A stretch of 37,527 nt of DNA from Streptomyces mesophilus (GTDB lineage Bacteria; Actinomycetota; Actinomycetes; Streptomycetales; Streptomycetaceae): contig NZ_JAAKZW010000051.1 of the NCBI RefSeq assembly GCF_011044995.1, positions 1 to 37,527 on the forward strand, read 5' to 3'. The notes under the pieces are model-generated. The model was not told the origin of the DNA. It ran no database searches and saw nothing but the letters and a program-made list of their open reading frames with translations. The first letter of the stretch is position 1. Every line of letters starts with the position of its first letter. This document shows, piece by piece, positions 22,832 through 30,494 of the stretch. Made by a program: the position numbers and the translations under genes.

Positions 22832-23968
22832 GTGAACGTTCGCACCAGAACCTCGGCGATCATCGGCACCATCTGCCTCGCCGCTTCCTTAGCCCTCTCC
22901 ACGGCCTCCGCCGAGGAGTCCGCCGCTCCGGCCCAGGCACCACCGGTCGCCCTCACCGAAGTGGCCAAGGCCCAGAATCCGATCGCCGGCACCGCCGGTC
23001 CCGGCGGCACCCTCTGGGTCGCCGAACGCGCGGGAACCGTAAGGGTCCTGGGCAAGCAAGGGCTCGGCAAGACCGTCCTCGACATCTCCGACGAGACCAC
23101 CACCGACGGCGAACGCGGCCTCCTGGGCATCGCGTTCAGCCCCCGGTTCACGCACTTCTACATCTCGTACACGAACCTCGAAGGCACCAGCACCATCGAC
23201 GAGTTCGCCGTGCGCAGCGGCCGGATCGTGCCGGACACCCGGCGCACCGTCCTCACCCAGGTCCAGCCGTACGCGAACCACAACGGCGGTGACATCCGGT
23301 TCGGCCCCGACGGCTATCTCTACATCGCGCTCGGCGACGGCGGCTCGGGCGGCGACCCGCACGGCAACGGGCAGAACCTCGACACCCTGCTCGGCAAGCT
23401 GCTGCGGATCGATCCGCGGGGCGGCACGCCGTACGCGATCCCGCCGGACAACCCCTTCGTGGGCGACCCCGCGGCCAGGGACGAGATCTGGGCGTACGGA
23501 CTGCGCAATCCTTGGCGGTTCTCCTTCGACGCGGACAAGGGCGATCTGCTCATCGGCGACGTCGGCCAGAGCGACTGGGAGGAGATCGACTGGGCCCCGG
23601 CGAGCAGCAAGGGCGGGGAGAATTACGGCTGGTCGCAGATGGAGGGCACGCATCCCTTCCGCGGCGGCACGGAACCCGCGAACCATGTGCCGCCGGTGCA
23701 CGAGTACGACCGCACCGGACTCGGCTGCTCGGTGACCGGCGGCTTCGTGTACCGGGGCGAGGCCATCACGGCCCTGAAGGGGCAGTACGTGTTCAGCGAC
23801 TACTGCGACGGCACCCTGCGCACCTTGCAGATCGAGAACGGCAAGGTGACCGGTGTCGGTGACCTCGGTGTCAGCGGCGGGGAGGTCATCTCGTTCGCGG
23901 AAGGCTGCAACGGCGAGCTGTACGTGCTCGCGCAGAGCGGCAGCGTCTTCCGGGTCGATCCGGCCTGA
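22832..23968 (+). CDS. Secreted PQQ-dependent sugar dehydrogenase-like protein
   Basis: A 378 aa six-bladed propeller of the soluble glucose dehydrogenase/HHIP type. An N-terminal signal peptide (MNVRTRTSAIIGTICLAASLALSTASA) exports it. Conserved parts are GLLGIAFSP, NHNGGDIRFGPDGYLYIALGDGG (likely catalytic His and cofactor/metal contacts) and WAYGLRNPWRFSFD. It would oxidise a sugar to its lactone outside the cell if PQQ is available; no PQQ synthesis genes are in the window. The GTG at 22832 has an excellent AAGGAGG before it. The upstream dre-like site suggests control by DasR. Confidence 0.93.
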   Translation: MNVRTRTSAIIGTICLAASLALSTASAEESAAPAQAPPVALTEVAKAQNPIAGTAGPGGTLWVAERAGTVRVLGKQGLGKTVLDISDETTTDGERGLLGIAFSPRFTHFYISYTNLEGTSTIDEFAVRSGRIVPDTRRTVLTQVQPYANHNGGDIRFGPDGYLYIALGDGGSGGDPHGNGQNLDTLLGKLLRIDPRGGTPYAIPPDNPFVGDPAARDEIWAYGLRNPWRFSFDADKGDLLIGDVGQSDWEEIDWAPASSKGGENYGWSQMEGTHPFRGGTEPANHVPPVHEYDRTGLGCSVTGGFVYRGEAITALKGQYVFSDYCDGTLRTLQIENGKVTGVGDLGVSGGEVISFAEGCNGELYVLAQSGSVFRVDPA

Positions 23969-23973
23969 CGTCC

Positions 23974-24027
23974 GAACCGCTGATCAGGGACGCGCCGCCC
24001 GTCGGCGGCGCGTCCCCTCAGCGGTTC
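23974..24027 (+). terminator. Very long hairpin after sugar dehydrogenase gene
   Basis: GAACCGCTGA (23974-23983) pairs with TCAGCGGTTC (24018-24027), and GGGACGCGCCGCC (23987-23999) pairs with GGCGGCGCGTCCC (24004-24016), about 23 bp of stem. It separates the dehydrogenase gene from the convergent Nudix gene. Confidence 0.9.
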
Positions 24028-24060
24028 AGGAGCCGCCGCTCCGGGGCCCTATGGGACTGC

Positions 24061-24528
24061 TCAGCGGTCGAGCAGTTCCGTGAGCCGTGTCAGGAAGACC
24101 GCCTGCCCCTTGACCAGCTTCACCTGCGCCTCGTCGAGAGCCCACCAGGCGACCTTGTCGAGCTCCGGGAACTCCTGCATCCGACCCGAGCCTTTGGGCC
24201 ACTCCATCGAGAAGGTGCCCGGCACGACGCACGCCGGGTCGAGGTCCGCCCCCACCGCCCAGACCGTGACGATCTTGCCGTTCGCCTGCCGCGTCTCCCC
24301 CAGTGCTTCATACGGTCCCGTGGGCGGCGGCACGCCGAGCTCCTCCTGGAACTCCCTGCGCGCCGCGTCCATCGGGGCCTCGTCCGGCCCGAACTCGCCC
24401 TTGGGAATGGACCAGGCCCCGGCATCGCGCCGGGCCCAGAAGGGTCCGCCCATATGCCCCAGGAGGACCTCGGTCCGCCCTGTCGTGCCGCGGTGGAGCA
24501 GCAGTCCTGCGCTGCGCTTCTCGGTCAT
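24061..24528 (-). CDS. Nudix hydrolase
   Basis: A 155 aa Nudix-fold pyrophosphohydrolase. The Nudix box GX5EX7REXXEEXGX is complete in GEFGPDEAPMDAARREFQEELGV (about residues 45-67). The N-terminal SAGLLLHRGTTGRTEVLLGHMGGPFWARRDAGAWSIPKGE resembles members that act on NUDIX/MutT-like small nucleotides, but the substrate is undetermined. The ATG at 24528 is the natural start; longer readings overlap the downstream gene on the same strand. Confidence 0.92.
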   Translation of the reverse strand: MTEKRSAGLLLHRGTTGRTEVLLGHMGGPFWARRDAGAWSIPKGEFGPDEAPMDAARREFQEELGVPPPTGPYEALGETRQANGKIVTVWAVGADLDPACVVPGTFSMEWPKGSGRMQEFPELDKVAWWALDEAQVKLVKGQAVFLTRLTELLDR

Positions 24529-24554
24529 CGCCTCAGTAAAACAGCCGGTGGCGG

Positions 24555-25403
24555 TCACCGCCGCAGCTTCGCCTCCAGCCACCGCACGCCGAAGCCCGTG
24601 AGGTCGCGCGCGTCGAACACATGACTCGCTGCCGCCCCGACGTGCCCTTTCACACCACCCCCAGCGGCGAGGAAGTCATCGGCGATGACCTCGAAGGCGT
24701 CCCGCTCCTCGCCGACCACGGGTACATAGTCGAAGGCGCCCTCGGACGAGTCGATGTCGTGGAAGCGACGCCAGACCCTGCGGCCATCGACCGCGATCGG
24801 CTGCTCGTAGTCCACGAAGCGCTTGCCGGGCGCATCGGCCAGCGCCTCCGCGTGGTGCAGCAGCGTCAGGGAGTCCAGCGGGGCGCCCAACAGCAGGACC
24901 TTTCCGCCGAGTTCGACCAGACGCGCGAGCGGGGTGTCAGGGCCGTGCGGGTCGTCCCACGGGTGGTCGTCCATCAGCCGGTGCGCCGCCGCACCGAGCG
25001 CGGCGAAACTCGCGTCGGGATGGCGGCTGCGCACGGCGCCCGGCTGCAGACGCAGCGCTTCGGGCAGCCGGCCGTACGAGTGGTCGGCCTCGGAACGCTC
25101 CGGGTCGAAGGCCGGATGCCCGGCGCGGATGGCCTCCTGCCACTCGGCCGGCCAGGTGGTCCACTCGTACGGCGGCGCGTCGTTCCAGCCGCAGGTCACC
25201 ATCAACGTGCCCTGTTCGCCCACGACTTCACGCAGGGCGTCGATGACCGTCTGCGAGCCGCCGGTGACATAGCCGAGGGCGGACAGTCGCGTATGGAACA
25301 TCACGGTGTCGCCGGCGTGCAGTCCGAGCGCGCTCAGGTCGCGCACGAGGCGGGTGCGGGTGACAGGGCCTTGGGAGCGTTCGAGGAGGGCGAGTTCGTC
25401 CAC
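24555..25403 (-). CDS. AAC(3)-type aminoglycoside N-acetyltransferase family protein
   Basis: A 282 aa member of the antibiotic acetyltransferase AAC(3)/YokD family (not GNAT). Typical segments are GDTVMFHTRLSALGYVTGG near the N-terminus, GTLMVTCGW, ADHSYGRLPEALRLQPGAVRSRHPDASFAALG and GKVLLLGAPLDSLTLLHHAEA with the conserved His. Known enzymes acetylate the 3-amino group of 2-deoxystreptamine drugs or natural-product intermediates. There is no antibiotic cluster nearby, so it may be an intrinsic, possibly silent, resistance gene. The GTG at 25403 is favoured because TACGGT ends 7 bases before it (leaderless); a GTG at 25412 is the alternative. It is followed 26 bases later by the Nudix gene. 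Confidence 0.9.
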   Translation of the reverse strand: MDELALLERSQGPVTRTRLVRDLSALGLHAGDTVMFHTRLSALGYVTGGSQTVIDALREVVGEQGTLMVTCGWNDAPPYEWTTWPAEWQEAIRAGHPAFDPERSEADHSYGRLPEALRLQPGAVRSRHPDASFAALGAAAHRLMDDHPWDDPHGPDTPLARLVELGGKVLLLGAPLDSLTLLHHAEALADAPGKRFVDYEQPIAVDGRRVWRRFHDIDSSEGAFDYVPVVGEERDAFEVIADDFLAAGGGVKGHVGAAASHVFDARDLTGFGVRWLEAKLRR

Positions 25404-25469
25404 GGCCCACACCGTAGCCGTACGGTCTGTCGCGGGCGAACGCTTACGCGGCCCGGTGCGGGCAGCCGC

Positions 25470-26057
25470 TCACGCGGTCCAGTCCGGGCGCCGTCCCAGG
25501 TACTTCAGGAGCTCCTCCACCGCGTCGTCACCCGGCTGCGCCGGCACGACCGGGGCGAAAGCGAAGGCCCGCAGCGGCTCGACGAACTGCCGGGCCGCGT
25601 CGAGGAGTTCGGCCGCGAGGTCGGCGGTCAGCGGTGACTCCTGGCCGGTGGCGACCGCGATGTCCCAGGCGTGCACTGCGGCGTCCAGCGCGCAGGCGTT
25701 CGCCCCGAGCGCCGCGGTCATCTTGTTCGGCGGCAGCGGTACGGCGACTTCCGCCTGGTCCACGGGTATCCGCGACCACGCCGCGGCCGCCGCACGCACC
25801 GCCGCCTCGGCCACCGCCGCCGGTTCATCACCGAGTTTCCCGGAGGGCGCGAACGGGTCCTCGGCAGGACCGGTGCCCTCGCCGAGGAAGGCGGCGTAGC
25901 CGAGTTGGTCACCTGCCGCGTGCTGCAGAACCTGGGCGGCGTTCCACTCGCTGCACGGCGTGGGCCGCTCCCAGTCGCCCGGGGCGACGCCGCGGACCGC
26001 GGTGAGCAGAGCTTCGTGGGACTGGGCGAGGACGGGCCAGTTCGTGGCTGCGCTCAT
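25470..26057 (-). CDS. TIGR03086-type DinB-like metal-binding protein
   Basis: A 195 aa four-helix-bundle protein of the DinB/mycothiol-dependent maleylpyruvate isomerase group. WERPTPCSEWNAAQVLQHAAGDQLGYA carries the first metal His, and LDAAVHAWDIAVATGQ carries the other; these are typical of the family. Some relatives are mycothiol-dependent transferases. The ATG at 26057 has GAGAGGTG 4-6 bases before it. It is upstream of the acetyltransferase gene on the same strand, 66 bases away. Confidence 0.9.
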   Translation of the reverse strand: MSAATNWPVLAQSHEALLTAVRGVAPGDWERPTPCSEWNAAQVLQHAAGDQLGYAAFLGEGTGPAEDPFAPSGKLGDEPAAVAEAAVRAAAAAWSRIPVDQAEVAVPLPPNKMTAALGANACALDAAVHAWDIAVATGQESPLTADLAAELLDAARQFVEPLRAFAFAPVVPAQPGDDAVEELLKYLGRRPDWTA

Positions 26058-26128
26058 GGTGTCACCTCTCCGATTCCGGGCAGGAGAGGTCACCTTGGCA
26101 GAAAAGCGACGTCCGGACAACGGATGCG

Positions 26129-26212
26129 TCGCGAGTGCTCGGTCAGTCTCGCGAGTGCTTTCTCAGTTTCGCGAGTGCCCTGTCACTCAGTCTCGCGAGT
26201 GCTCGGTCAGTC
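26129..26212. repeat. Four tandem 20-bp repeats with TCGCGA cores
   Basis: Units begin at 26129, 26149, 26169 and 26193. Each starts TCGCGAGTGC and ends with CAGT; copies 1 and 4 are identical (TCGCGAGTGCTCGGTCAGTC), and copy 3 carries a 4-base insertion. They lie in the promoter region of the leftward DinB-like gene, and the last copy overlaps the stop of the next leftward gene. Confidence 0.85.
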
Positions 26213-26563
26213 GAACGCATCCGTCAAGCAGTCCGTCCGGCAGGCGCCGGCCTCGAAGCGCTCCCGCAGGGCCTGCGCCGCCTGATCGCGCGGCACGGGG
26301 TGGTGGCCGAACTGGGCGGACATGACGCGGATGACGTCGTCGACGCGGATGATGGCCGGCTCGTCGGGGGCGGCCTGGCGCCGGGCCGCCACGATCGCCA
26401 TATCGGCCGCTCTGCGCAGGCGTTGGGCGAAGAGACGTTCCTGCGCGAGCCGCGCACGGAGCGGATCGAACGGCCGGCGGAGCCGCCCCCGCCAGAGCAG
26501 GCCGAACAGCACGAGCACGACCCCGGTCGCCACGACCAGCAAGCCGAACGGATCCGTCGCCAC
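26207..26563 (-). CDS. Small membrane-anchored protein, unknown function
   Basis: A 118 aa predicted protein with one N-terminal membrane helix (about residues 4-24, FGLLVVATGVVLVLFGLLW), a basic stretch and then a cytoplasmic domain rich in charged helices (LRARLAQERLFAQRLRRAADMAIVAARR). A VDDVIRVMSAQFGHH segment follows and two cysteines lie near the end. No family is recognised. The GTG at 26563 has GGGGGAAG just before it; a GTG at 26578 is equally in frame. The stop lies within the fourth 20-bp repeat, so the last residues may have been created when the repeats expanded. Divergent from the DUF5134 gene. Confidence 0.6.
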   Translation of the reverse strand: MATDPFGLLVVATGVVLVLFGLLWRGRLRRPFDPLRARLAQERLFAQRLRRAADMAIVAARRQAAPDEPAIIRVDDVIRVMSAQFGHHPVPRDQAAQALRERFEAGACRTDCLTDAFD

Positions 26564-26704
26564 CGCTTCCCCCACCACCGCTCACACCCGCGCCCCGCTC
26601 CAGGGGCTCCCCCATTGCGCTCCCCTGTGTACACCCGTGCGCCGCGTACGACCCCACGACTGCGGGCATCGACCTCACGACACCGTCGAACGGGGAGGTG
26701 CCCG

Positions 26705-27250
26705 GTGCACGGACCGGCGTCGGCAGGCTGGCTGCTCGTCGCGTTATGTCTGGCGATGGGGGCGTACTGCCTGCTGCGGATGCGCAGTTCACTGGATGAG
26801 CAGCGCACGGGCGCGGGCGGTGAGGCGCTGATGGGGTTCGCGATGGCGCTGATGGCGGTGCCCGCCGCGGTCCTCACGCCGCCTGCCGAGCTGTGGTGGG
26901 CGTACGTCACCGTCTTTGGTGCGGCGGCCGCGTACGAAGTGATGCGGGCGCGCAGAGCCGCGCACCATGTGCACCACCTGGTCGGCGCGCTGGCGATGGT
27001 CTACATGTCCTTGGCCATGGCCTCCGGCGGCGGACATCACGGCTCGGCGGGCGTGCCGCTGCTGACCGGTGCGCTGCTCCTGTACTACGCCGCGTATGTG
27101 CTGCGCTCGGGACTGCGGCTGATGCCTGCGGGGACCGGCGGGGCGTCGGTCACGGTGACGGTCACCGGGTGGGGCGACCGGACCGAGCTGGCGATGGCGT
27201 GCCGGCTGTCGATGGGGATCGCAATGTTCGCGATGTTGCTGACGATGTGA
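26705..27250 (+). CDS. DUF5134 family membrane protein
   Basis: A 181 aa integral membrane protein with about five or six hydrophobic helices (starting at residues 5, 36, 58, 85, 107 and 158). His-rich pieces HHVHHLVGALAM and GGGHHG between helices could bind a metal such as copper or heme. DUF5134 is common in actinobacteria and uncharacterised. The GTG at 26705 has GGGAGGTG 4-5 bases before it, and upstream in-frame sequence is not membrane-like. The next gene is an M56 metallopeptidase, a frequent neighbour of membrane-stress or copper functions; a shared role is only inferred. Confidence 0.8.
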   Translation: MHGPASAGWLLVALCLAMGAYCLLRMRSSLDEQRTGAGGEALMGFAMALMAVPAAVLTPPAELWWAYVTVFGAAAAYEVMRARRAAHHVHHLVGALAMVYMSLAMASGGGHHGSAGVPLLTGALLLYYAAYVLRSGLRLMPAGTGGASVTVTVTGWGDRTELAMACRLSMGIAMFAMLLTM

Positions 27251-27390
27251 GGTGACGCGTGACGATGTGACGTGGGGCGCGTGACCGCGTGACGGAGGGT
27301 GCGGACGGTCACAACGGACCTTTCCGGCATACGGTTCGTGGCGTCCGTCACTTGCCAGTGCGGCCCGTACCGCCCGGTAGCGAGCCCAAA

Positions 27391-27396
27391 TAGGCT
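27391..27396 (+). promoter_or_regulatory. Leaderless -10 box of the M56 peptidase gene
   Basis: TAGGCT ends 7 bases before the ATG at 27404 and no Shine-Dalgarno sequence is present, so the transcript is probably leaderless. Confidence 0.55.
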
Positions 27397-27403
27397 GAGC
27401 GGC

Positions 27404-28339
27404 ATGATGGTCCCTGCCGCCCTGCTGGTGCTCGGCGCGCTCACCGCCGTTCTGGCACCCCGTCTGCTCGTGCGCGCCAAATGGCCGGAGCGTGAGCCGG
27501 TCGTGGCGCTGTGGATGTGGCAGTGCGTGATCGCGGCGGTGCTCCTGTGCTGCCTGCTTTCGATGCTGCTCAGCGCCGCGGGAGCCTGGCAGCAGGTACG
27601 CGGACACGTCTTCGCGCCCGCTCCGCACGGCGTCGTCGAGGCGTACGCGCTCGGGGCGGGCGGCCCGTGGGCGGCCACCGTCGCCGTACTCCTGGCCTGC
27701 GGGGGCCTGTGGTCCGGGGCGATGCTGACCCGCGAGGTGCTGCGCGCCCGGTCCCGTCGCCGCACCGCCCGTGATGAACTGCGCTCGCGCGCTCCCCTGC
27801 TGCCCGGCGAGGAGCCGGGCGCCGACCGGCTCGTGGTGATCGAGGGCGAGCGACCGGACGCCTGGTGGCTGCCGGGCTCGGCGCCCCAACTGGCCATCAC
27901 CACCGCCGCGTTGCGCCGCCTCAAGGGCCGCCAGATCGATGCCGTGCTCGCGCATGAGCAGGGACATGCCGCGGCGCGGCACGACTGGCTGCTGCACTGC
28001 TCGTCGGCGCTGGCGAACGGATTTCCGCAGGTGCCGGTGTTCGCGGCGTTCCAGGACGAGATGCACCGCCTCGTGGAACTCGCCGCCGACGATGTGGCCT
28101 CCCGCCGCTTCGGCCGGCTGACGATCGCCCTCGCCCTCGTCGAACTCAACGAAGACCGTGGCGTGTTCGGCCCGTGCCCCACCGCGCACGCCCAGGTCCC
28201 GCAGCGCGTGAACCGGCTCCTGTCGGCCAAGCCCCGGCTCACCGCGGGCCGCCGGCTGCGGCTGACCGCGGCGGGAGCGCTGGTGCCGGTGGTTCCGCTG
28301 CTGGTGGCGTTCGTACCGGGCCTCAGCGCGCTGGGCTAG
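27404..28339 (+). CDS. M56 (BlaR1-type) membrane metallopeptidase
   Basis: A 311 aa membrane protein with helices near 3-19, 34-58, 89-107 and the C-terminus, and a cytoplasmic zinc-protease domain. The zinc motif HEQGH is at 184-188, with the third ligand probably the Glu in MHRLVELAADDVA. In other bacteria M56 proteins cleave a BlaI/MecI repressor on sensing beta-lactams, often from an adjacent gene pair. No such repressor is present here and there is no external penicillin-binding domain, so the signal and target are unknown. Two ATG codons (27404, 27407) follow a TAGGCT box. Confidence 0.92.
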   Translation: MMVPAALLVLGALTAVLAPRLLVRAKWPEREPVVALWMWQCVIAAVLLCCLLSMLLSAAGAWQQVRGHVFAPAPHGVVEAYALGAGGPWAATVAVLLACGGLWSGAMLTREVLRARSRRRTARDELRSRAPLLPGEEPGADRLVVIEGERPDAWWLPGSAPQLAITTAALRRLKGRQIDAVLAHEQGHAAARHDWLLHCSSALANGFPQVPVFAAFQDEMHRLVELAADDVASRRFGRLTIALALVELNEDRGVFGPCPTAHAQVPQRVNRLLSAKPRLTAGRRLRLTAAGALVPVVPLLVAFVPGLSALG

Positions 28340-28372
28340 CCCGCAACGGGGTACTCGGGCAAAGATCGTCCC

Positions 28373-29062
28373 ATGTCACGTCTTCACACTCGCCCCAGCA
28401 GGCCCGCCGCACTCGCGGGCCTCTTCGGCGCGCTCGCGGCCGTCCTGCTCGTGCTCGTCGTGTTCGCCTGGCCGCCGTTGCGCTCCTTCGACACCGGGAT
28501 CGCGCGCACCCTGCACCGGTGGGCGCACTCCTTCGACGGTGTGACGCAGGTCAACCGTGTGCTGTCCGACTGGGTCTGGGATCCCTGGACGATGCGGGCG
28601 CTGTGCGCCGTCGTCGTGGTGGGACTGTGGGTGCGCGGCGCGCGGCACTTCGCGGTGCTGCTCGCGGTCACCTGCACGGTGGGCACGCTCGCCCAGCAGG
28701 CCCTGAAGTCGCTGGTCGACAAGGACCGGCCCCAGTGGCAGCAGCCCCTGGACAGTGCGCACTACGCGGCGTTCCCCTCCGGCCACGCCATGACGGCGAC
28801 GGTCGCGTGCGGACTGCTGCTGTGGCTGCTGCGGCGGTACGGGGTCAGCGGGGCCGCATGGATCGGGGCCGTCGTCCTCGCGGCGGTCTCGGTGATCGGT
28901 GTCGGTCTGACGCGGATCTGGCTGGGCGTGCACTGGCCGACCGATGTCCTGGGCGGCTGGCTGCTCGGCATGCTGACCGTCGCCGTCGCCGTATGTGTGC
29001 ATCAGCGCATGGAAGCGCGGGTTGACCCCGCCGTCGCGGGCGACCGAGGATCGTCCGTATGA
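28373..29062 (+). CDS. PAP2 superfamily membrane phosphatase
   Basis: A 229 aa phosphatase of the PAP2/bacitracin-resistance type with about six membrane helices. The three catalytic motifs are complete: KSLVDKDRP (KX6RP), PSGH and TRIWLGVHWPTD (SRX5HX3D with Thr for Ser). Such enzymes dephosphorylate undecaprenyl pyrophosphate or phosphatidate at the outer membrane face. The last codons overlap the ATG of the HAD gene (ATGA at 29059-29062), so the two phosphatase-like proteins are translated together. Confidence 0.94.
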   Translation: MSRLHTRPSRPAALAGLFGALAAVLLVLVVFAWPPLRSFDTGIARTLHRWAHSFDGVTQVNRVLSDWVWDPWTMRALCAVVVVGLWVRGARHFAVLLAVTCTVGTLAQQALKSLVDKDRPQWQQPLDSAHYAAFPSGHAMTATVACGLLLWLLRRYGVSGAAWIGAVVLAAVSVIGVGLTRIWLGVHWPTDVLGGWLLGMLTVAVAVCVHQRMEARVDPAVAGDRGSSV

Positions 29063-29766
29063 CGATCAAGGGTGTGCTCTTCGACTTCTCCGGGACCCTG
29101 CTGCGGATCGAGACCACCGACTCATGGCTGCGGGCCTGTCTGGATGAGGCCGGTGTGGAGCTCTCCGAGGCCGAATTCCGGCGGTACGCGGACCAGTTGG
29201 ACCACATCGGCGCGCTGCCCGGCGGCACCCCCACTCCGCGCGTACCGGACCACCTGCTGGACATCTGGGCGGTGCGCGACGAGAGCGCGGAGAACCACCG
29301 GGCCGCGTACACGGGCCTCTCGGGTGTCGTGGAGCTCCCCTCCCCCGCACTGCACAGCACCCTCTACGACCGGCACATGACACCGCCGGCCTGGGGCCCC
29401 TACCCCGATACCGCACCGGTCCTCCAAGGGCTGCGCGAGCACGGGGTACGCGTCGGCGTGGTGAGCAACATCGGCTGGGACCTGCGGCCGGTGTTCCGCG
29501 AGCACGGTCTCGATCCGTACGTCGACACCTACGTCCTGTCGTACGAGCACGGCATCCAAAAGCCCGACCCGCGCCTGTTCGCGGTGGCCTTGGAGCAGCT
29601 CGCGATGGCGCCCGAGGACACCTTGATGGTCGGTGACGACCGCCACGCGGACGGCGGCGCCGCCCAACTCGGCTGCCCGGTGCACTTCGTGGACCATCTC
29701 CCCGCGCACGAGCGACCCGGTCAGCTGCTGCCCGTACTCGATCTGGTCGACGGTCGGGCGGGCTGA
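29059..29766 (+). CDS. HAD family hydrolase with altered motif I
   Basis: A 235 aa haloacid-dehalogenase-type protein. Motif I is DFSGTL (D9, S11), motif II is VSNIGWD, motif III is the Lys of QKPDPRLF and motif IV is GDDRHAD. The nucleophile Asp is present, but the second Asp of DxD, the general acid/base of phosphatases, is Ser. This points to a dehalogenase- or phosphonatase-like or non-phosphatase reaction. It is translationally coupled to the PAP2 phosphatase. The insertion between motifs I and II is helical (cap C1). Confidence 0.9.
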   Translation: MTIKGVLFDFSGTLLRIETTDSWLRACLDEAGVELSEAEFRRYADQLDHIGALPGGTPTPRVPDHLLDIWAVRDESAENHRAAYTGLSGVVELPSPALHSTLYDRHMTPPAWGPYPDTAPVLQGLREHGVRVGVVSNIGWDLRPVFREHGLDPYVDTYVLSYEHGIQKPDPRLFAVALEQLAMAPEDTLMVGDDRHADGGAAQLGCPVHFVDHLPAHERPGQLLPVLDLVDGRAG

Positions 29767-29878
29767 CCCGATACGGCCCACGGCCGGGCCCGGCTGAAAC
29801 CCGCGCGGCTCTTTGGTCCCGTCAGCCGCTCGCACCCTGCTGGGCCTCTGGGCCAACGGCGCCCGCCACGTGAGGCCC

Positions 29879-29884
29879 TAAGGT
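29879..29884 (+). promoter_or_regulatory. Leaderless -10 box of small-protein gene 1
   Basis: TAAGGT ends 7 bases before the ATG at 29892; the same spacing and nearly the same box (TAAGCT) occur at the paralogue at 30309. Confidence 0.55.
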
Positions 29885-29891
29885 GGTGGGC

Positions 29892-30065
29892 ATGCCCCCC
29901 GAAACCGCCACTGGTTCCGTGCGGTCTGCTGAACTCAACGAGCAGATCCGCGCGTTGTGGATGCGCGCGGGCGGACGCCTGGACGAGCAACAACGCGCAG
30001 AGTACGAGCGGTTGGTGACCGCTTGGGCGGCCGCCGTCCGGGCCGATGTGGCCGAAACGGTCTGA
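29892..30065 (+). CDS. Small protein 1 of a duplicated pair, unknown function
   Basis: A 57 aa acidic/amphipathic protein. Its core RSAELNEQIRALWMRAGGRLDEQQRAEYERLV is predicted helical with a GGRL turn and no cysteine or signal. It shares about 29 of 47 aligned residues with the protein at 30309, so the two arose by duplication. A TAAGGT box ends 7 bases before the ATG and there is no Shine-Dalgarno sequence, so the mRNA should be leaderless. The helix-turn-helix-like outline could serve in protein binding. No known family is named from memory. Confidence 0.7.
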   Translation: MPPETATGSVRSAELNEQIRALWMRAGGRLDEQQRAEYERLVTAWAAAVRADVAETV

Positions 30066-30295
30066 CCCGGGCGAACTCCCGTCCCGGCAAAGGCGGACTC
30101 CCCTCCCCCTTCGTGGAGACGTCATGGAGACGGCGTACGGAGATCCGACGTTTACCGGGGGCGGCGAGGCAAACATCACAACACCGGCCCCTGTGCGCCC
30201 TGTACACCTCAACTCTGCAGGTCAGAGCCGGTTCTACAGCTCTCGTACAGGTGGAAATCACAGAGTTTTCTCAGCGCGTTGTCATACCCAGCCCC

Positions 30296-30301
30296 TAAGC
30301 T
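30296..30301 (+). promoter_or_regulatory. Leaderless -10 box of small-protein gene 2
   Basis: TAAGCT ends 7 bases before the ATG at 30309. The 240 bases between the paralogues are less G/C-rich and contain short inverted repeats (CTCTG/CAGAG at 30213-30227), a likely control region; no confident gene lies there. Confidence 0.55.
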
Positions 30302-30308
30302 CGTTCAC

Positions 30309-30485
30309 ATGTCCTCCACTCCACGTCCGCGCCCCACTCGGTCCGCCGAAGAGCTCAATGAGCAGATACGGCGGCTGATGCTGTGCTCCGGCGGCCGCCT
30401 GAGCGAGGAGCAGCGCAAGGAGTACGCCGGGCTGGTCGTCGAGTGGTCCGAGGCGGTACGCGACAGGGTGCTCGAAGCGGTCTGA
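30309..30485 (+). CDS. Small protein 2 of a duplicated pair, unknown function
   Basis: A 58 aa protein, paralogue of the one at 29892. The N-terminal PRPRPT is Pro/Arg-rich, then RSAEELNEQIRRLMLCSGGRLSEEQRKEYAGLVVEWSEAV forms two predicted helices around GGRLS. It has one cysteine that its sister lacks. Leaderless layout as in the sister gene. A hairpin terminator with a TTTT loop follows ten bases after the stop. Function unknown. Confidence 0.75.
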   Translation: MSSTPRPRPTRSAEELNEQIRRLMLCSGGRLSEEQRKEYAGLVVEWSEAVRDRVLEAV

Positions 30486-30494
30486 CGCAGCCGC

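Noticed and set aside
26129..26212. CRISPR array
   Set aside because: Repeats are contiguous 20-24-mers without unique spacers, and no cas genes are near.
27240..27270. 11-bp direct repeat TGACGATGTGA spanning the DUF5134 stop codon
   Set aside because: Real (27240-27250 and 27260-27270) but short and in repetitive GTGAC-rich sequence; likely a slippage product without function.
30124..30378. An ORF starting ATG GAG ACG with GGAG five bases upstream, between the two small paralogues
   Set aside because: It overlaps the second paralogue by about 70 bases, has no family resemblance and its codon use drifts. The Shine-Dalgarno match is interesting but not enough.
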